64,000 bases of DNA from Anastatus disparis (Eukaryota > Arthropoda > Insecta > Hymenoptera > Eupelmidae), in the NCBI GenBank assembly GCA_017163975.1, contig JAFFSR010000218.1, positions 7,753,501 to 7,817,500 on the forward strand, given 5' to 3'. The notes beneath the pieces were generated by a model. It searched no databases. It saw only the letters and a list, made by a program, of their open reading frames with translations, and was not told the origin of the DNA. Below are positions 48,701 to 62,750 of this stretch, one piece after another. Made by a program: the position numbers and the translations under genes. Each line of letters opens with the position of its first letter. Position 1 is the stretch's first letter.

Positions 48701-51700
48701 AAAACAATAAAAAAATTATTTCTAAAATAAATATTTTTCAAAAATTTATGAAAAAAAAATAATAAAAACTGATTTATTTGTATGTAAAAATATATATATA
48801 AAATTTATAACAAAAGAAATGTCGATAACAGGTCAAATAGTAAATTTTTATATTTTTCATTTGTTTTATCGAATTAAATAAGCCCCCCCCAGTTATTGTA
48901 CAATCATATTTTTTTCATACCTTCCACTATTTTATTCTTTTTCATATATTTTTTTTTTCAATCCAGGGGTATAGGATATATAGTTTTGAGGTTCTGTTGT
49001 ATAATAAAAGGCGAATAAGGAATTAACACGTTATATTCTCTTTGTGGAGAAGTTTTGGGGAGGGGTAAAGGTACGAATAGAGAAGTAAAAGGGAGTAAAA
49101 GGTATAACTATATAGGAAAGTGGAAGGCTTGGAATTCAGTGGAAACTGGGGGCTTGCTTTTGCAAAGAGCATTTCTGAATATTCAAAAACATAGCCACGA
49201 GAGAGAAAATAAGATTTGAGAGTTAAAACGACTATTTCGGAATGAATTTTTTATATACCTATGGTGCCAGAAGCGTGAAGAGAATATGTATTTTTCTATC
49301 TTTCTCTTTACTTTTTTTCTCTTTTTTTTTGTTTTGTTTTAAATCGAATACAAATTGTTTTTATTGTTGAGATTGGAATGAAATAGTTGGTTGTTTTTTA
49401 GATACTGAAAAATTTATAAAGATTTGTCATGGAAAAATACTTTTAAATAGTTGATGATTGTTTTATTGAATTTTAGATAACACAAATGAAACGTTATGAC
49501 TTTTGTGGTACATTTTGATAAATTATTGTTATTAAATTAAAGAAAATTTGAGCTTTAACAATAACTTAAACAAAATTATTGGCATTCTTGATCTAGTATC
49601 ATATGTCAAAGGTAAACGCTTGTGATCAATCTCGAGTTTCTTGTAACCGCAAACAACAATCAAGCCGGTTAAAGTCAGTCTAAATATTACTTTACCCTCG
49701 ATTCGCACAAATTAAATTGCTCTTAATGATTTTCAAATTCTCAAAATTTCTCCTACTGTTTTTCCAATAGTGAATGCATAAGAATCCAAATGCAAATAGA
49801 ATTCTCTTATTGCAAGTAAAAAGTATTTTTTAATATCAAGCTAAATTATTTTTATTTGTTCCCAAGTCTTTTCTCATCACGTATTTATTTTTAGTTTAGA
49901 GGAAAAAGCCTTAATTGAAACCACAATAATTTTGAGTTATTATGGACATTATTAGATCTTACGATAGCCAATATTCTCGATCAAATAATTTATTCAATTT
50001 AAAAAAATTCTCAAAATTAATTGGTTTTATTAACTTTAATGATCTTGGTTTCTTTGTTCTCCCCAGAAATTATTTATCTCAATTTATAATTCGAAAATGT
50101 TTATAGAGGGTTTATTTTTTTATTTTGATAATCATGAATTTTTTTCCTTTTTATCTTTTGCATTCTTAAACAAGTCTTAAGTTCGATCAAACAATTTAAT
50201 TTATTCATTGAACATGGCAAGCTTCAATCACCACTGCGCATTTATTATTTTCATATTTTTTCTTTAAACATAAAGAACAGCACTTTCTTCTACAAAAGCT
50301 TTAACTTTTATCTTTAACTTTTACTTTATTTTTCTCGACGGTTGTTTTGTTTCGCGTTTGGTTTAGGAGAGAAGGCTTCTCTTCTCATTGCATCTCAATC
50401 CCCCTAATAAATTTTCGTTTTCATCCTCTCTACATCTTTTTTTTTTCTTTCTTTAGGTAATCCTAGTCCTTTTAATTTACTTATATTAAGGCACTCGTAG
50501 TCCTTGATTTTTTTGGCTTTACTACTTAATTGATTTATGGCGCTTTTATTTCTATGGAAAATAATGGCTATTTTCTTAAGTAAAAAAACGATTTCTAAGG
50601 GATTATAAATAAAAGACTATATATATATTTATTTGTTTATTTATTTATGATTATTCTTAAAATTTACGAAAAATCGATTATCTTTTAATTGGATAATGCA
50701 TAATTTTAATTTAATTTTAATGAGTAATTAGTATATACCTTTATTTTTGTGGGTATAACTAAAACAAATTAAAATGTGTAATTATACATGCGCGGATTTC
50801 GTATAAATATTCAAAAACATATCTCTCGCATATATTATCTTTTTATGGGCGCAAGGTTTTATTATTTTATTATCATGTTTTAATGCAAAGTAGTTTTTGA
50901 AATGGTACAAAGAGAGAAGTATTCGTTAACCGCTAAGCGTCGATATTTTTGTTTGTAGCAGTTGAATTATTTAGAATATTTACAATGACATTTTTATTTA
51001 TAAAAAGAATTTTTTGTAATGCACAAAATTGAACTATATGCGTATAAATCACTTTCAGCAAGTATGCAAGAAATCTGCGTTACATCGTTGCCTCTTTTTA
51101 GGTGGCGAATTTTACTAGCGCGAAAATTGTCTTTTTTGCGCACTCGTTAAATAGTGTAAGAATTTTATCATTGCGTATAAATTTTTATTCTGTTCTGCAA
51201 GTAACTTTGCTATGGCTCAAATTCATCGCATGAAAAATTAAATAAAAAAAACCGAAAACCAGAATGTAGCATGTTTTAGCTATAATTGCCATTGAAAAGT
51301 TGAAAATGAAATTTAACGAAACAAATCCTCATTAAAATATTCATCATCGCTATATATTTATTTTTCTTTCTTTATTCTCCTTACTTCTTTTGTCGCCATT
51401 TGAATCTAGGTTGCAAGTATTTGTGTAACATCTCATCCGCTCTTCAAGTTGTATCGGTTGTTACTTTTAACGAAGAATCAAAGTTGAGAGAAAGAGCAAG
51501 AGAGCGAGAGCAGAAAAGGAGGATAGAGAGAAGCAGTAACTTCGACCAACAGTATAACGATTGCTAGCTAGCTAGAGTTTTCGAAAATTATAAAGTCCGC
51601 TATGCTGGCTGCATACCCGTAACGTTTCATTCCTCGCTCCTCCTCTCCTAACTCTCGTTCTCCTTTCTCGTTTCTTGATCGTTAATGCGGAAGTTACTAC

Positions 51701-53094
51701 CTACAAGTAATTGCATTCGTAACTTGTGCTCTAAGGTTATACTATTCCTGTTACTTTTGGTTTTCTCTTACTCACTCTCTCTCTTCCTTTCTATTTTTCT
51801 TACTCTCTTTCTCTCTCGTTTGATGCTATTAGTATCTTTTTGTTGCGCAAGTTCACAGTTTGAGCTTTTGTTAATTAATCGTTAAGTTTTCTTCGTTTAT
51901 TTTAATACTTAAAGGATCGAGACGAATGGAGGTTGAAAAATTTTTTTTCCAAAATTATTGAGAGAATATTAAGTTGAATAAATTTTGGAAAGTTTTAGGT
52001 ATTGGTTATGTAATTAATTGTTAATATTAAGTTGTTAAGAAGAATTTCTGTAGAAATTAATTTCAATATTCAAAGTTACGTTTAACATTTTGCAACTTAC
52101 TAATTTTAAAATTTCAGTCTTTTTTTCATTATTTTTAAAGATATATTGGTTATTTGAAGGTAACATTTTTACTCGATGGCACTTTACAATGAATAAATAG
52201 TTAAAATTACTTTTAAATGAAGTATCTATTTACGATATCTTATTAAGTATTTATTTAATGCACTAAATTCAGCAGTACGACTTTGCGCGAGTTCAACATT
52301 CATCAAAGATTAAATTTATCGTAATTTGTGTAAAAACTAAGAGCAGAAAAAAATAAAGCTACGAAATTGAACAAGTTAAAGTAGATAAAAGCTTTCCAAT
52401 ATTAAAAGAAGCATCAGTTAAACTTCAGTTACAACTTATTTTCCACTCTATTTGCTCAGTTAGTTTACGAGGTATTTTTTTTCCCTTGTTTTTTTTTTTA
52501 CTCAACTCTTGTTTGAATCGATGCCCAATGTAGGTTTTTTCTATATATCCGTTTTGTTTTTTTTTCTACTCTTTTCGGTTTTTTTTCTTCGTTGACAACT
52601 CAATATTTTTCTCTTTTCTAGCTCGATAAGTTTGTTTAATCGTACTTCATATATCTTTGGCGCGACTACTTTGCCGTGTAGCCCTTTTAATCTCTTTTAA
52701 ACTTTATCGTTTGTACGCAGAAAGAGAGCTTCTTTTTCACATTTTTTTTTTCTTCTTCTTCTGTGTTTTTTTTTCTTCATTTTCAGTTTCGATTCCGACA
52801 ATGCTCTTAAATTTTTCAACCTTAACTTCACTTAAATATCCCTTTTCCATCAAACATCGAGAGAGACGCAAAAAAAATTGTCGATAAGGACTTTTTTATT
52901 TGGAAATAGGCTATTTGCGTTTTAAAATGGATAATATTAAGAAGAAGTATTTATTATAATAGCTTTATGAGTTTTGAATAAAAAAGTTAATATTTAATAA
53001 AATTATAAATAAAAAGAATACTTTATAAATAAATTAAAGAATATTTTTATCAATCTTACAATCAAAATTGTAATAATAATTATTATTATGATAA

Positions 53095-53418
53095 TGGGCA
53101 GTAAGAGTACCCTTTATTACAATCACCCCCTGAATATTAGACTTAAAATCACCCTCATAGCATCTGAAAATAAAATGAATTTTTTTTAAGCCCCGTAGAA
53201 CCTGAAATAAAATGCAAATAATTAATGAAGGACACTTTGACTCACTCCCGCAGCACTAAAGCAAACTATAATCGTTGAAAAAATCTGCCTGCTTCTTTAC
53301 CGTCCTTATTGTCCAACGCTTCGAGCTTCCTTACCCTCTTTCTTAGAGACCGAACTTTTAAGTTTTATATTACGGATTCCAAGAGGGTGATTCTAAATAA
53401 GGGTATTCTGACTGCCCA
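53095..53418. mobile_element. MITE-like element with 34-bp inverted ends
   Basis: The left end TGGGCAGTAAGAGTACCCTT...AATCACCC (53095-53128) and the inverse of the right end TGGGCAGTCAGAATACCCTT...AATCACCC (53385-53418) match at most positions. The 324-bp element has a less AT-rich centre and no convincing gene. ATT-rich microsatellite lies on both sides and hides any target duplication, so the superfamily is not assigned. Confidence 0.75.
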
Positions 53419-54160
53419 TCACTATTATTATCATTATTATTATTTTTATTATTTTTACAGTGAGGTCGTTAGAAATATTCTTCAAATCACTAAAATTTAG
53501 TTGTTTTTCTAAATTGTAATAAATTAATAAATAAACTTTAAAGATCAAAATGAAAAAAAAATTTTTTTTTTCTAAAGTAAATAAATAATTTGTTGTTTTA
53601 ATATTTATTTACCTTTAAATCTTAATAACAAGAAAAAATTATTAAAATTTATAATTTACCAGCGCAAGAGTTTCTTTTATTCTTACGTTTTAGCGCAATT
53701 CATTATTCAAAAATACACTTAACTGCGTTATTAAATAATTACGTTTTGGTTAAGTAAATGAAACCAAGCTTATGCTGGGATTCTCGTGGTTTTTGTTTCT
53801 GACCACAGCGTGCTCTTTCCTTTTTTTTCTGCTATTTAAAAAGGTACGAATGAATGAAAAATTACCGGCAAATTATTAGCACTTAGTTTCTTTTATATTT
53901 TTAATTACTTCCTTCTAGTGCATAATTAATAATTCAGGATATATTTTAATCTGTAAAAGAAATGATAAATTCATAAACTTCAAAAAAGTACGAATGGAAA
54001 AATTAGAAGCAGTTTATTATATATGTTCACAGAAATTAAGATATTTTCTTTTAAATGTGCTTGATTTTCCATAAAAATTAGTGTATGTATGATCAAAATT
54101 AGCATACATATTTAAAAAATAATTTACAGAATATACCTTTCAATTATGATTTTTTTTTTT

Positions 54161-54355
54161 TAATTTTATTTAACGTCGCTGCATTTATGCTATCATTACG
54201 ATGTTAATTAGCGATGTAGGTCATTTCAGTGTGTTTGTGAACAAAGCACGTGTAACGTACAGCGGTGCTTGTATCAATCGGTCTAGAGCGGGATTCGAAC
54301 TCGGGACCTCGAGATTACGAATCCATCGCTCTACCGAATGAGCCACTGAGACCTC
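54161..54355 (-). mobile_element. tRNA-derived SINE, copy 6
   Basis: Minus strand: GAGGTCTCAGTGGCTCATTC, CTCGAGGTCCCGAGTTCGAA, the family body and the TTAAATAAAATTA tail, followed by a T run (A run on its own strand). It is one of the better preserved copies. Confidence 0.87.
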
Positions 54356-54431
54356 TTTAGAGTATTTATCATATACACTGTTCAAAAAGAATTTCAATGT
54401 GTTTCAGTCATCGAATTGATATTAAAGTATA

Positions 54432-54683
54432 TACGCATGGAAATTAATATTTGTTAACATAAATTTAATGATGATCAGTTTCAAAATTATTACATTTTCA
54501 CTGTGGATTTACGGAAAATTTAATGTAGATTTCATTGCAATGTATTATGTGCATAAATTTTTTAATTTTTGCATTATATTTCATGTAATTCTTAAGGAAA
54601 ATTAAGGTAAAATGTGTTAATTTTTTTTTTACAAAAATCAGCATTAAATTTAATGTTGATAAACATTAATTTTTATGTGTGCA
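54432..54683. repeat. AT-rich inverted-repeat element next to SINE copy 6
   Basis: The left part (about 54433-54475) and the right part (about 54639-54682) are imperfect inverted copies. They share a ...AAATTAAT.TTT.T.AACAT.AAATTTAATG.TGAT core. It may be a decayed MITE. Similar sequence lies beside SINE copy 3 (about 3932-4070). Confidence 0.5.
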
Positions 54684-54708
54684 CAGTAACTTCAAATCAC
54701 TTTATTTG

Positions 54709-54790
54709 CCGAAACACATTAAATTTCATGTGCTATTTTTGTTGAAAATTAAAGTACATGCATTAAATTTTATGTATTTTTTTTTAACAG
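54709..54790. repeat. AT-rich dispersed repeat, copy 1 of 2
   Basis: It shares CAT.AAATTTCATGTG, TTGAAAATTAAAGTACAT, GCATTAAATTT-like sequence and a T run followed by AACAG with about 55533-55615, in direct orientation. It may be a fragment of the same family as the inverted-repeat element to its left. Confidence 0.55.
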
Positions 54791-55532
54791 CGCATGCATA
54801 GAAACTTTTTACAATACTTGAAGTAATTTTCATAAAAAAAAGAAACAGAAAAATCAAGCGTGTCCCAGATTTAGAATAAAATATCGTAATATCAGCCATA
54901 ACAATTTCCCTCATCTTGTATCCATGACATTTATTTTATTGGATTAATAGAACGAAATTTATGTGCCGTGTTATACACATAAACTTTAAGTGGAAGCTTC
55001 CATTGGATTGAATTCAATAGACGAACGTTTCATAAAGTTCGGCTGAAACTAGCAATCATAAGGAAAAGCATTTATCGAATAAATAGTAGCGATATCAATA
55101 GTTGTTCGTATACTTCGATAAATTATTTATTAAAATGCATATACCATTACAAGTTTCTTTGTTTACAAACGTATTACATTCACACCTTTGATTAATATTT
55201 AACTCTAGATGGTCACACTTCAGTAAAATTTCACATTGATCAGAGTGGGTGAATTTTACTCTGAGCAACATCCTGCAGTAATATCCTAAAAATCTAAAAA
55301 AACATTGAAATATACTTTAAGGTTTTTACAAAAAGATATAATAATTTTCATAACCAAATTGTCTGGATGAAATTCACTCACGGTGATCATCTTGGGTTAA
55401 TTAAAGTTTATCTTTAGTAATTGAATTGGTTTCAATAAATATATTATATTCTGAAATATAAATCTTTAAAAATTTCAGTTATATTTTTATATTTAAACTG
55501 TTAGAAAAAGATATGAAAATATATTAAATCAA

Positions 55533-55615
55533 TGTAGTCTTCCATGAAATTTCATGTGAAAATTTCCTTGAAAATTAAAGTACATACATTAAATTTCACG
55601 CCTTTTTTTAACAGT
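55533..55615. repeat. AT-rich dispersed repeat, copy 2 of 2
   Basis: Direct-repeat partner of 54709-54790, about 800 bp further right. The shared core GAAAATTAAAGTACAT.CAT is nearly unchanged. Confidence 0.55.
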
Positions 55616-58600
55616 GCCAGATATACAAAAACATGATTAACAACCTGTGCTATTATTAAATAAACAAAGCATCAATAAAATTTTCTCTTATATCATCCCA
55701 AGACACATAACACCACATCATCTTTAACAATTTTATACAAGCATTAATTACTTTCTCAGCATCAGCGATGATTCATTTTCTAAGTAGGAGGGATTGGAAA
55801 GTACGTAGGCAAGGTGTCATTAATCAAATTGCCATGGAAAAGGTTAAGAAGATGAAAAAGGTGGAGGTGTATATATATATATAGAAGGTGAACGGAACCG
55901 TTAAAATAATTATCAAGGCGTGCGGGAAAATAAACTAATACTCATTTTTTTTCCCTCAAACAATAACAAGAGTAACAAGGCTTTTTTATTTCACTGATCT
56001 TTTTTCATTTCTCATAATTTTTTCTCTTTTTTTTTTCTTTTCTTGCAACCTAACCGTCATCCCATTAGGCGAGTATTAAGTATGTGGGATTAAATCTCTG
56101 TCAAAAAATTTTCTTCTCTGTATGTATTGTACCCTTATCATCGCGCGAGTGTTTCTTGGTTACTGCTACAGAGATAAAAAGAAATAAAGAAAGAAAAAAA
56201 GGGAAAGAGTGTAAAAAAAAAGGTGGAAAAATAATAAGGGTGAGAAATATTCATAAATCATAGGTTCCTTTCTCATGCAAATTTTACTTCTGTGACCATA
56301 GAAAAAAGGGGAAAAAGGACAGAGTAAGTTGACAAAAGTGAATGTGTAATATGTATGTACGCTTTCTGGACTTCTTGACTTAGTATTTCATTTTCCTCTG
56401 CTCATCCCTTTTTTCCCTGCTCTACTTTATTTCCATGTCCTCTTGAATATAACAAGACACAGGGATAGAGATTTGAGGCGGTAGAAAGTTAAAGATAAAA
56501 AAAAAGTATATAAAATAGAAGAAAGAGAATGAGATGAAATGAAAGAAGAAAAAAAGAAGAAAAAGAAGAAAATAAAAGATAGAAACAGATAGGAAAATCG
56601 TGCTTGGGCTTTAAACCACGTATTGCGCACCTGGCGTTTCCTCGTTCTCTCTTTTAACCAGGTTTTGACTGTTCTTTTCTCTGCAATGTCCGCAAACTGA
56701 ACTTGAGTTTTAAAGGAAAGAAAAAAAAGAAGAGACAGAAAGAGAGAGAGAAAATAAAATAGAATAGGTAAAAAAAGAGAAAAGAAAATAAAAACAAAAG
56801 GGTACGTTGCAGGAATGAAAGTAATAGAAAATAACCACTGCAATAGCACTGATTTCAAATACAATGTTTATGCCGTATTGAAAAGAATTACCATCATAAA
56901 CATTGTTATATATTTTCTTTTTTTTTAGTTTAAGGAAGAAATTTTAACAATGAGACAAGTTGAATTAAATATTTATAAAATGAAATCTTTCATTATAATG
57001 ATGATTAAAAAAAAAGAAGTAATAATTATTAACATGCAAATATTGTTGCTATGAAATTTTAGATCCGTACGGTAGTCCTTAATGAATGCAACAATTACGT
57101 ATTTAAAATGCAGTTGTAAAACAAGTTTATTTAAGTTGAGAAAAGGTAAGTATAATTAAAGTTCATTTTAAATAAAAGTAAAATTGATACTTTCTTGAAT
57201 AAATTATGTTACACCCTCAATTTTACTGTCAGCAATCATTTATAATGCAAACTTTTTTGTGATGTTTTAGCCAAAACTAAAATAAATGAACAAAAAGGGA
57301 AACGTAAAAAATCAATAAAATTAAATTCATAGACTAATTTCTATGAATTTAATTCCATGGAATAGAACTTTATTCTTCAAAAGCACGATTAATGCATAAT
57401 AGGAATATTCTAGCTTATAGCGGAAATGTTTATGTCGCCGTTATAAATCATAGTTATATTATAGTACGCGAATTGGCGTTAAGGAACTAATGTTTTGGAA
57501 GATAATTGCAATGAATAGATGTTAAATCATCGTAAATACTAATCAGTACACAAAATTGCTTGTAACGCTTTAAACGATATCATTGAATAAAATAAAAACA
57601 ATAGGATACTTTATAAAAAAAAGTAGTTGACCAAAAGTAATAAGAAAAAAAATGGCAACTAAAATGAAAGCTAGCAAGTAATTTAAATTCTATATTCCTT
57701 TAGAGCATTACTTAAAGCTCTTTTACATAACGCAAGTATTAACGGTTGAACGCTCATATGAGATACATAATGCGATTTCTCTTTCTCGTTGCGGAAGAAT
57801 ACATTCGACCCGTAAACATTATACAAAAGCTTGGAAACTAGGTAAAGCTATACTAGAAATTTTTTTTCTTCACTTTTTATACCAAGAAAAAAAGAAGCTA
57901 TAAAGCGGCGTTTATATTATGTTTTCTTAAGTAGATCCATCAACAGTTATGGCTTGTTCTAATAAATTTAGTGTATCTTTTTGTTTATATTAAAATCCAT
58001 TAAAGTCTATTTGTATTTGAAGCTTCAGTTGTTGATGTTATCTGTATGTGCAGAAAAGGATGGCGGTAAAAACAAAATAAAAAAATAAATGTTAAAAATA
58101 AATGAAAAAGATGAGAGGGCAAAGTATAAAATTTTGTGTATGACAAAAAAATTAAATAAAAATATTAAAAGAGGCAGGAAAATATGTATAGCAAAGCAAA
58201 GAGAAAAGAATTTTGACATATAAATTGAATACAAGTTAAATTCGTTAAAACAAGATAAAATAAATAAGTGTGAAAAAAGTGTTAAAAATAAAAATAAGTA
58301 AAATCAAGTGAAAGAAAAAGTAAGAGAATTTTATAACGAGTACGAGAAGAATAGAAAAAATAAAAAAAATACACAAAAATATACAAAAAAAATGAAGAAA
58401 GAAAACGAAAAAATGTGATAAAAAGATATCTAAAAATAAACGAAAGAAAGAATTGAAAAAATAAGCGTAACGATATACATGAAGTAACTATTCACAACGA
58501 TATATACGAATAATATTATAATTTTCACGGAAGAATGAAAAAAAAAAACTAGAAGAAGAGGAAGGAATTCAGGAACGACAACGTAAAGGAAGAAGAAAAC

Positions 58601-58932
58601 GCGTTAGCTTGCGAGAACCACTTCAATGTACTACGAATAATAATGCCAGTCGGTTCCTTTTTTATTTCCTTTCATATCTTTCTCTTTTTCCAACACTTTT
58701 GTTTTTTTTTTTCTTCTCTCTTTATTTTTCATATTCCAACTTTACCATAACGTCATTTTATTTTTAGATTCCTTTTTTACAACCTGTATGCGGTCACTGT
58801 ATTTTTTTCACCTCTTTATAATGGTGCTTAAAAATAAGGCAGGGGGTGTAACGTTTTGACAAAAAAATTAATTTTAAGTGAACATTATTGTTTACAGTTG
58901 CACCAAATAAAATATCTCATGAAATTTTTTTT

Positions 58933-59114
58933 TAATTTTGTTTAACATCGCTGTATTTGTGATGCTAATTAGCGACGGAGGTCGTCAGTGTATTTGTGAA
59001 AAAGCACGTGTATACAGTGGTACTTGCATCAATCGGCTGCCGAGAGCGGGATTCGAACTCGGATCCTCGAGATTACGAATCCATCCCTCTACCGATTGAG
59101 CCACTGAGACCTCA
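58933..59114 (-). mobile_element. tRNA-derived SINE, copy 7, with possible target duplication
   Basis: Minus strand: GAGGTCTCAGTGGCTCAATC and CTCGAGGATCCGAGTTCGAA, then the body with a small deletion (GTACCACTGTATACACGTGC) and loss of the GATAGCAT segment. The flanks TCATGAAATTTTTTTT (58917-58932) and TCATGAGGATTTTTTT (59115-59130) look like an imperfect target duplication. Confidence 0.82.
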
Positions 59115-62100
59115 TCATGAGGATTTTTTTAGAGAAAAAAAAGTACTTAAATAAACATTATATAATCATTTGGATTTAAATTGAGAGATTCGTTTTGTCA
59201 ATGGGATAAAAGCTTTGACGAGTGTACGAAAGTATTTTTGAATTTTTAATAGAACTTTTACGTTAAAATGTAAATTATTTTTAATTATTCAATAGCAACA
59301 AATTAATTTTATATAATAAGAGTTTAATTTATCGACGGAGCAAAGAAAAAACTTTAATAATTAGAATGTAATTACTTTAAAATAAATTGTATATCATTAC
59401 GAGATCCTTTGCTCATAGAAAACTATAACGATATAATTTAAAGTCATTTCATTATAGAAAAAAAATATAAAAGTAAAGAAAAACCATTTATTTGTTTTTT
59501 TTATAAATAAAGGCTTCAATCGATCGTTTAGCTTTTATGTTTGATGTGCCTTTCCTCGTATAAAAAATATACTTTACGGAAGGAAAAAACGTTTAATGGA
59601 GATTGGTTTTCGTAGATATTTTTTACGGCTTTTATGGATAGTAAAATTTTAATTCAATTCGGTGGAATTGGTTTTATTTAAATCAATTTTATTTTACAAA
59701 TTATAACGTAATTAATGAATTTTGTTAATTTATGTCACTTTATGAATTTTTCTTGTTCTCAAGACATTATCAGAGTAAACTTTATATTTATTAAAGGTAA
59801 ACTTTTTATTTCTATTTAATGTGTTTAAAATAAAAATTAGAAAATATTTTTTTTGCACTGTTTATTTTAGTATTAAAAGAAGAAAAACGATTGAAAAAGT
59901 AAATTTTTGTACTTTAGGTAGTTTACAATTTTTTTTCTTGACTTAGACTCAAGAAAAAAATGTTTGCCAAAAGTAACATTAACGATTATTTACCTCGCAA
60001 TTTCAATGTATTTGAAAATTTAAGCGAAGTTTATATTAACGAAGTCTTTTTTCATTTATTAATTTTTTTATTATCATGCATTATGAAATATTTTAGCATT
60101 AATTTGAAATTACTTTTAATATATTTCGAAAAATGTTATTTTAATAAACGTTAAACTGAAACAAGAATAAAAATTTTTATAAATTTCCATTTTATGAAAT
60201 ATTTAAAGTTGAATCTTTCCGCTACACTCTCAAATAAAAAAAAAAGAATTAATGTTTAACATTGAACATTCTACCGTTGAAAAAAAATTGTACACGATGT
60301 AAATGAATGTAGAATAAAAAAAATATAATAATAGAGCGACGCTTTGTAAATTTACTGCCATTATGCAATATTGCTAATGAGATAAAACTACAGAATGTAG
60401 GAAAATTACCATAGGTATTTCATTCACTTAGTCGTTTATTATCTCGACGACAATTCATGTATTTTACTACGGTATAATCTTTTTAAATAAAATATTTAAT
60501 GGACAGTTATGTAAGTTAAAGAAGAAAGGTTTATTTAATGTATTGAAATAAAGAATTTGGAGCTAGTTTGTAATAAGAATTAAGAATATTTGATTAAATC
60601 GATTGATTTTCTATCTTAACATAAACATTGCAACTTTTTTTGTGTTTCATATAAAATTATTTTTTTTATCTTCAAAGTTATAGTCAAATAAGTTCGAATT
60701 AGAAAAAAAAAACAAAAAAATTACCCAATAAATATTAGTTAAATAAATAAAAGAACCAAAATTTAATGCATATGAAAACTTTTCAAACAAATCTTCTGGA
60801 AAAGAAGAGAAAAGCCATATATTTACTGATTTTCTAGTTTGTAAGGAAAACGTATTAAAAGAGATTCCGTATAAGCACAGTGTATTTGCAGAATATTTTC
60901 AAGTACTTTGCTCCTCATTCATAAAGAGCAAAGTTTGCCTGAAAGAGATATGCTCATATATGATATATCTTTAGGTGCTTAAATGGAAAATGTTTAAAGA
61001 TTAAAAAAAAATGAGAAAACAAAAGAACGCTTAGAAAGAATGTTTCTAATTTTTTTTTTTTGCGAAATTTCCTATCTCTATTCCGTTGTATTTATTTTTT
61101 CTCTTCTACATCTCAGGGGAAAAACTAACATAAACTACTAAGAACCAAAGCAATTCCGAAGTAAGAATAATGAGAGGAGAAAAAAAACATAGTGAAGCTT
61201 TTCGTAAAGCTAACTTTCTAGTATGAAGCCTCAATTTTGTTTTTGGCTTCTCAATAAAAGGATGGAAGAAGAAGAAGAATAGAAAGGAGAAAAGAAATAA
61301 TTATAGAGAGGATGAAATTGATTTATTCGATGTGTATTTTTAGTGTAAGATATATATATGCATTTGCCTTTTGTAAATGGCTATTGAACATGAACTGTAA
61401 TACATTTAGAAATGAATTATTAGGTTAATGAAAGTATCGAGTGCTTTCAACTCGACATATTATACATATTGATATATTTAAGTATTATTATTGAAAATAA
61501 TACAGCAGACGTTATCAAGTAGTAAACATTGCTGAATATTACATTAAAATAATATTCATTTTTCAGAAATATGTTATTTTATTGGAAATTTGCAAAATTG
61601 TTTGGAATAAAATAATTTAGTTTATAGATATACATACTTTTAAAACTTTTGTGATAGAATACAAAAAGGTATCTAATGCAATGTATAACATGTTACATAA
61701 ATATTACACATAAAATTGATATTACAGTTAATTAACTAAAACTGATAACATTGAAAAAGTAATATGAATATGATCCCTAAAAATATTTATCTTTAAATGA
61801 ATAAAACAAAAATTCATATTAAAAATAAAACAAAAGTTTAATTTAAAATTAGTAAATCACTTAATTATTTCATAAATTTTAATTGCATGAAATTTTTGTT
61901 AAATATGATTTAATTTAAACAAATTACTTTATATCGCTTTGACGAATTTCATGTTATTTCAAAAAATACATTATCAACCAATTTTTATTTTTGATTCATT
62001 ATCATCTTTATGTAATTATATTTTAAAATTTTCATCGTAATAAGAATATTATTTTAACATCTTTTAATAATGCCATGCTGTTGAATTAATGTGCAATATT

Positions 62101-62544
62101 AATAAAGGCGACCTCATTTTGTTTCGTTATTTAATATTAAATTTATTCTGTATTCTTAGCTTATAACAATGTTACAAAATTAATGAAGGGACTCAAAGTA
62201 ACGGAATATAATTATAACTTCATTTTTAATTGTCGCTTGTATGATGATGAATAATTTGTTATTGTGCTATTATAAAAGACTGCCTGTGACATTAATAAAT
62301 ATATTTTACGATTTGTATGTAATTTATTTGTAATTTGAAGAATCAAAAGAAAATGAGATATTATAATCAAAGTTATTAATCATTTTTAATAAATGTCATT
62401 ATTATTATGTAATTACATTGAAATGTTCGGTATATTTTAAACTAAATGAGATTTAGTACGTCAAGTGTAAATAGAAATAAAATATTTATGTATCATCGTC
62501 GCGCATAAAAGTTAATTAAATGTACAAATTAAAATATTTGACAA

Positions 62545-62750
62545 TAATAAAGAAGAATTAATAAAGAAGAAATGATAAAGAAGAAATAATAAAGAAGAAA
62601 TGATAAAGAAGAAATACTAAAGAAGAAATGATAAAAAAGAAATAATAAAGAAGAAATAAGAAACAAGAAATAGTAAAGAAGAAATGATAAAGAAGAAATG
62701 ATAAAGAAGAAATAATATAGAAGAAACGAGAAAGAAGATATAATAAAATA
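62545..62750. repeat. 15-bp purine-rich minisatellite
   Basis: About 13 imperfect head-to-tail units of AAAGAAGAAATGATA with point changes. The minus-strand open frame (FLLYYFFFISS-type repeats) simply reflects a unit length divisible by three. Confidence 0.9.

Noticed and set aside
56427..56864. 145-codon minus-strand frame resembling a multi-pass membrane protein
   Set aside because: The Phe/Leu/Ser runs come from A/G-rich tracts on the plus strand. There is no recognisable motif or gene context.
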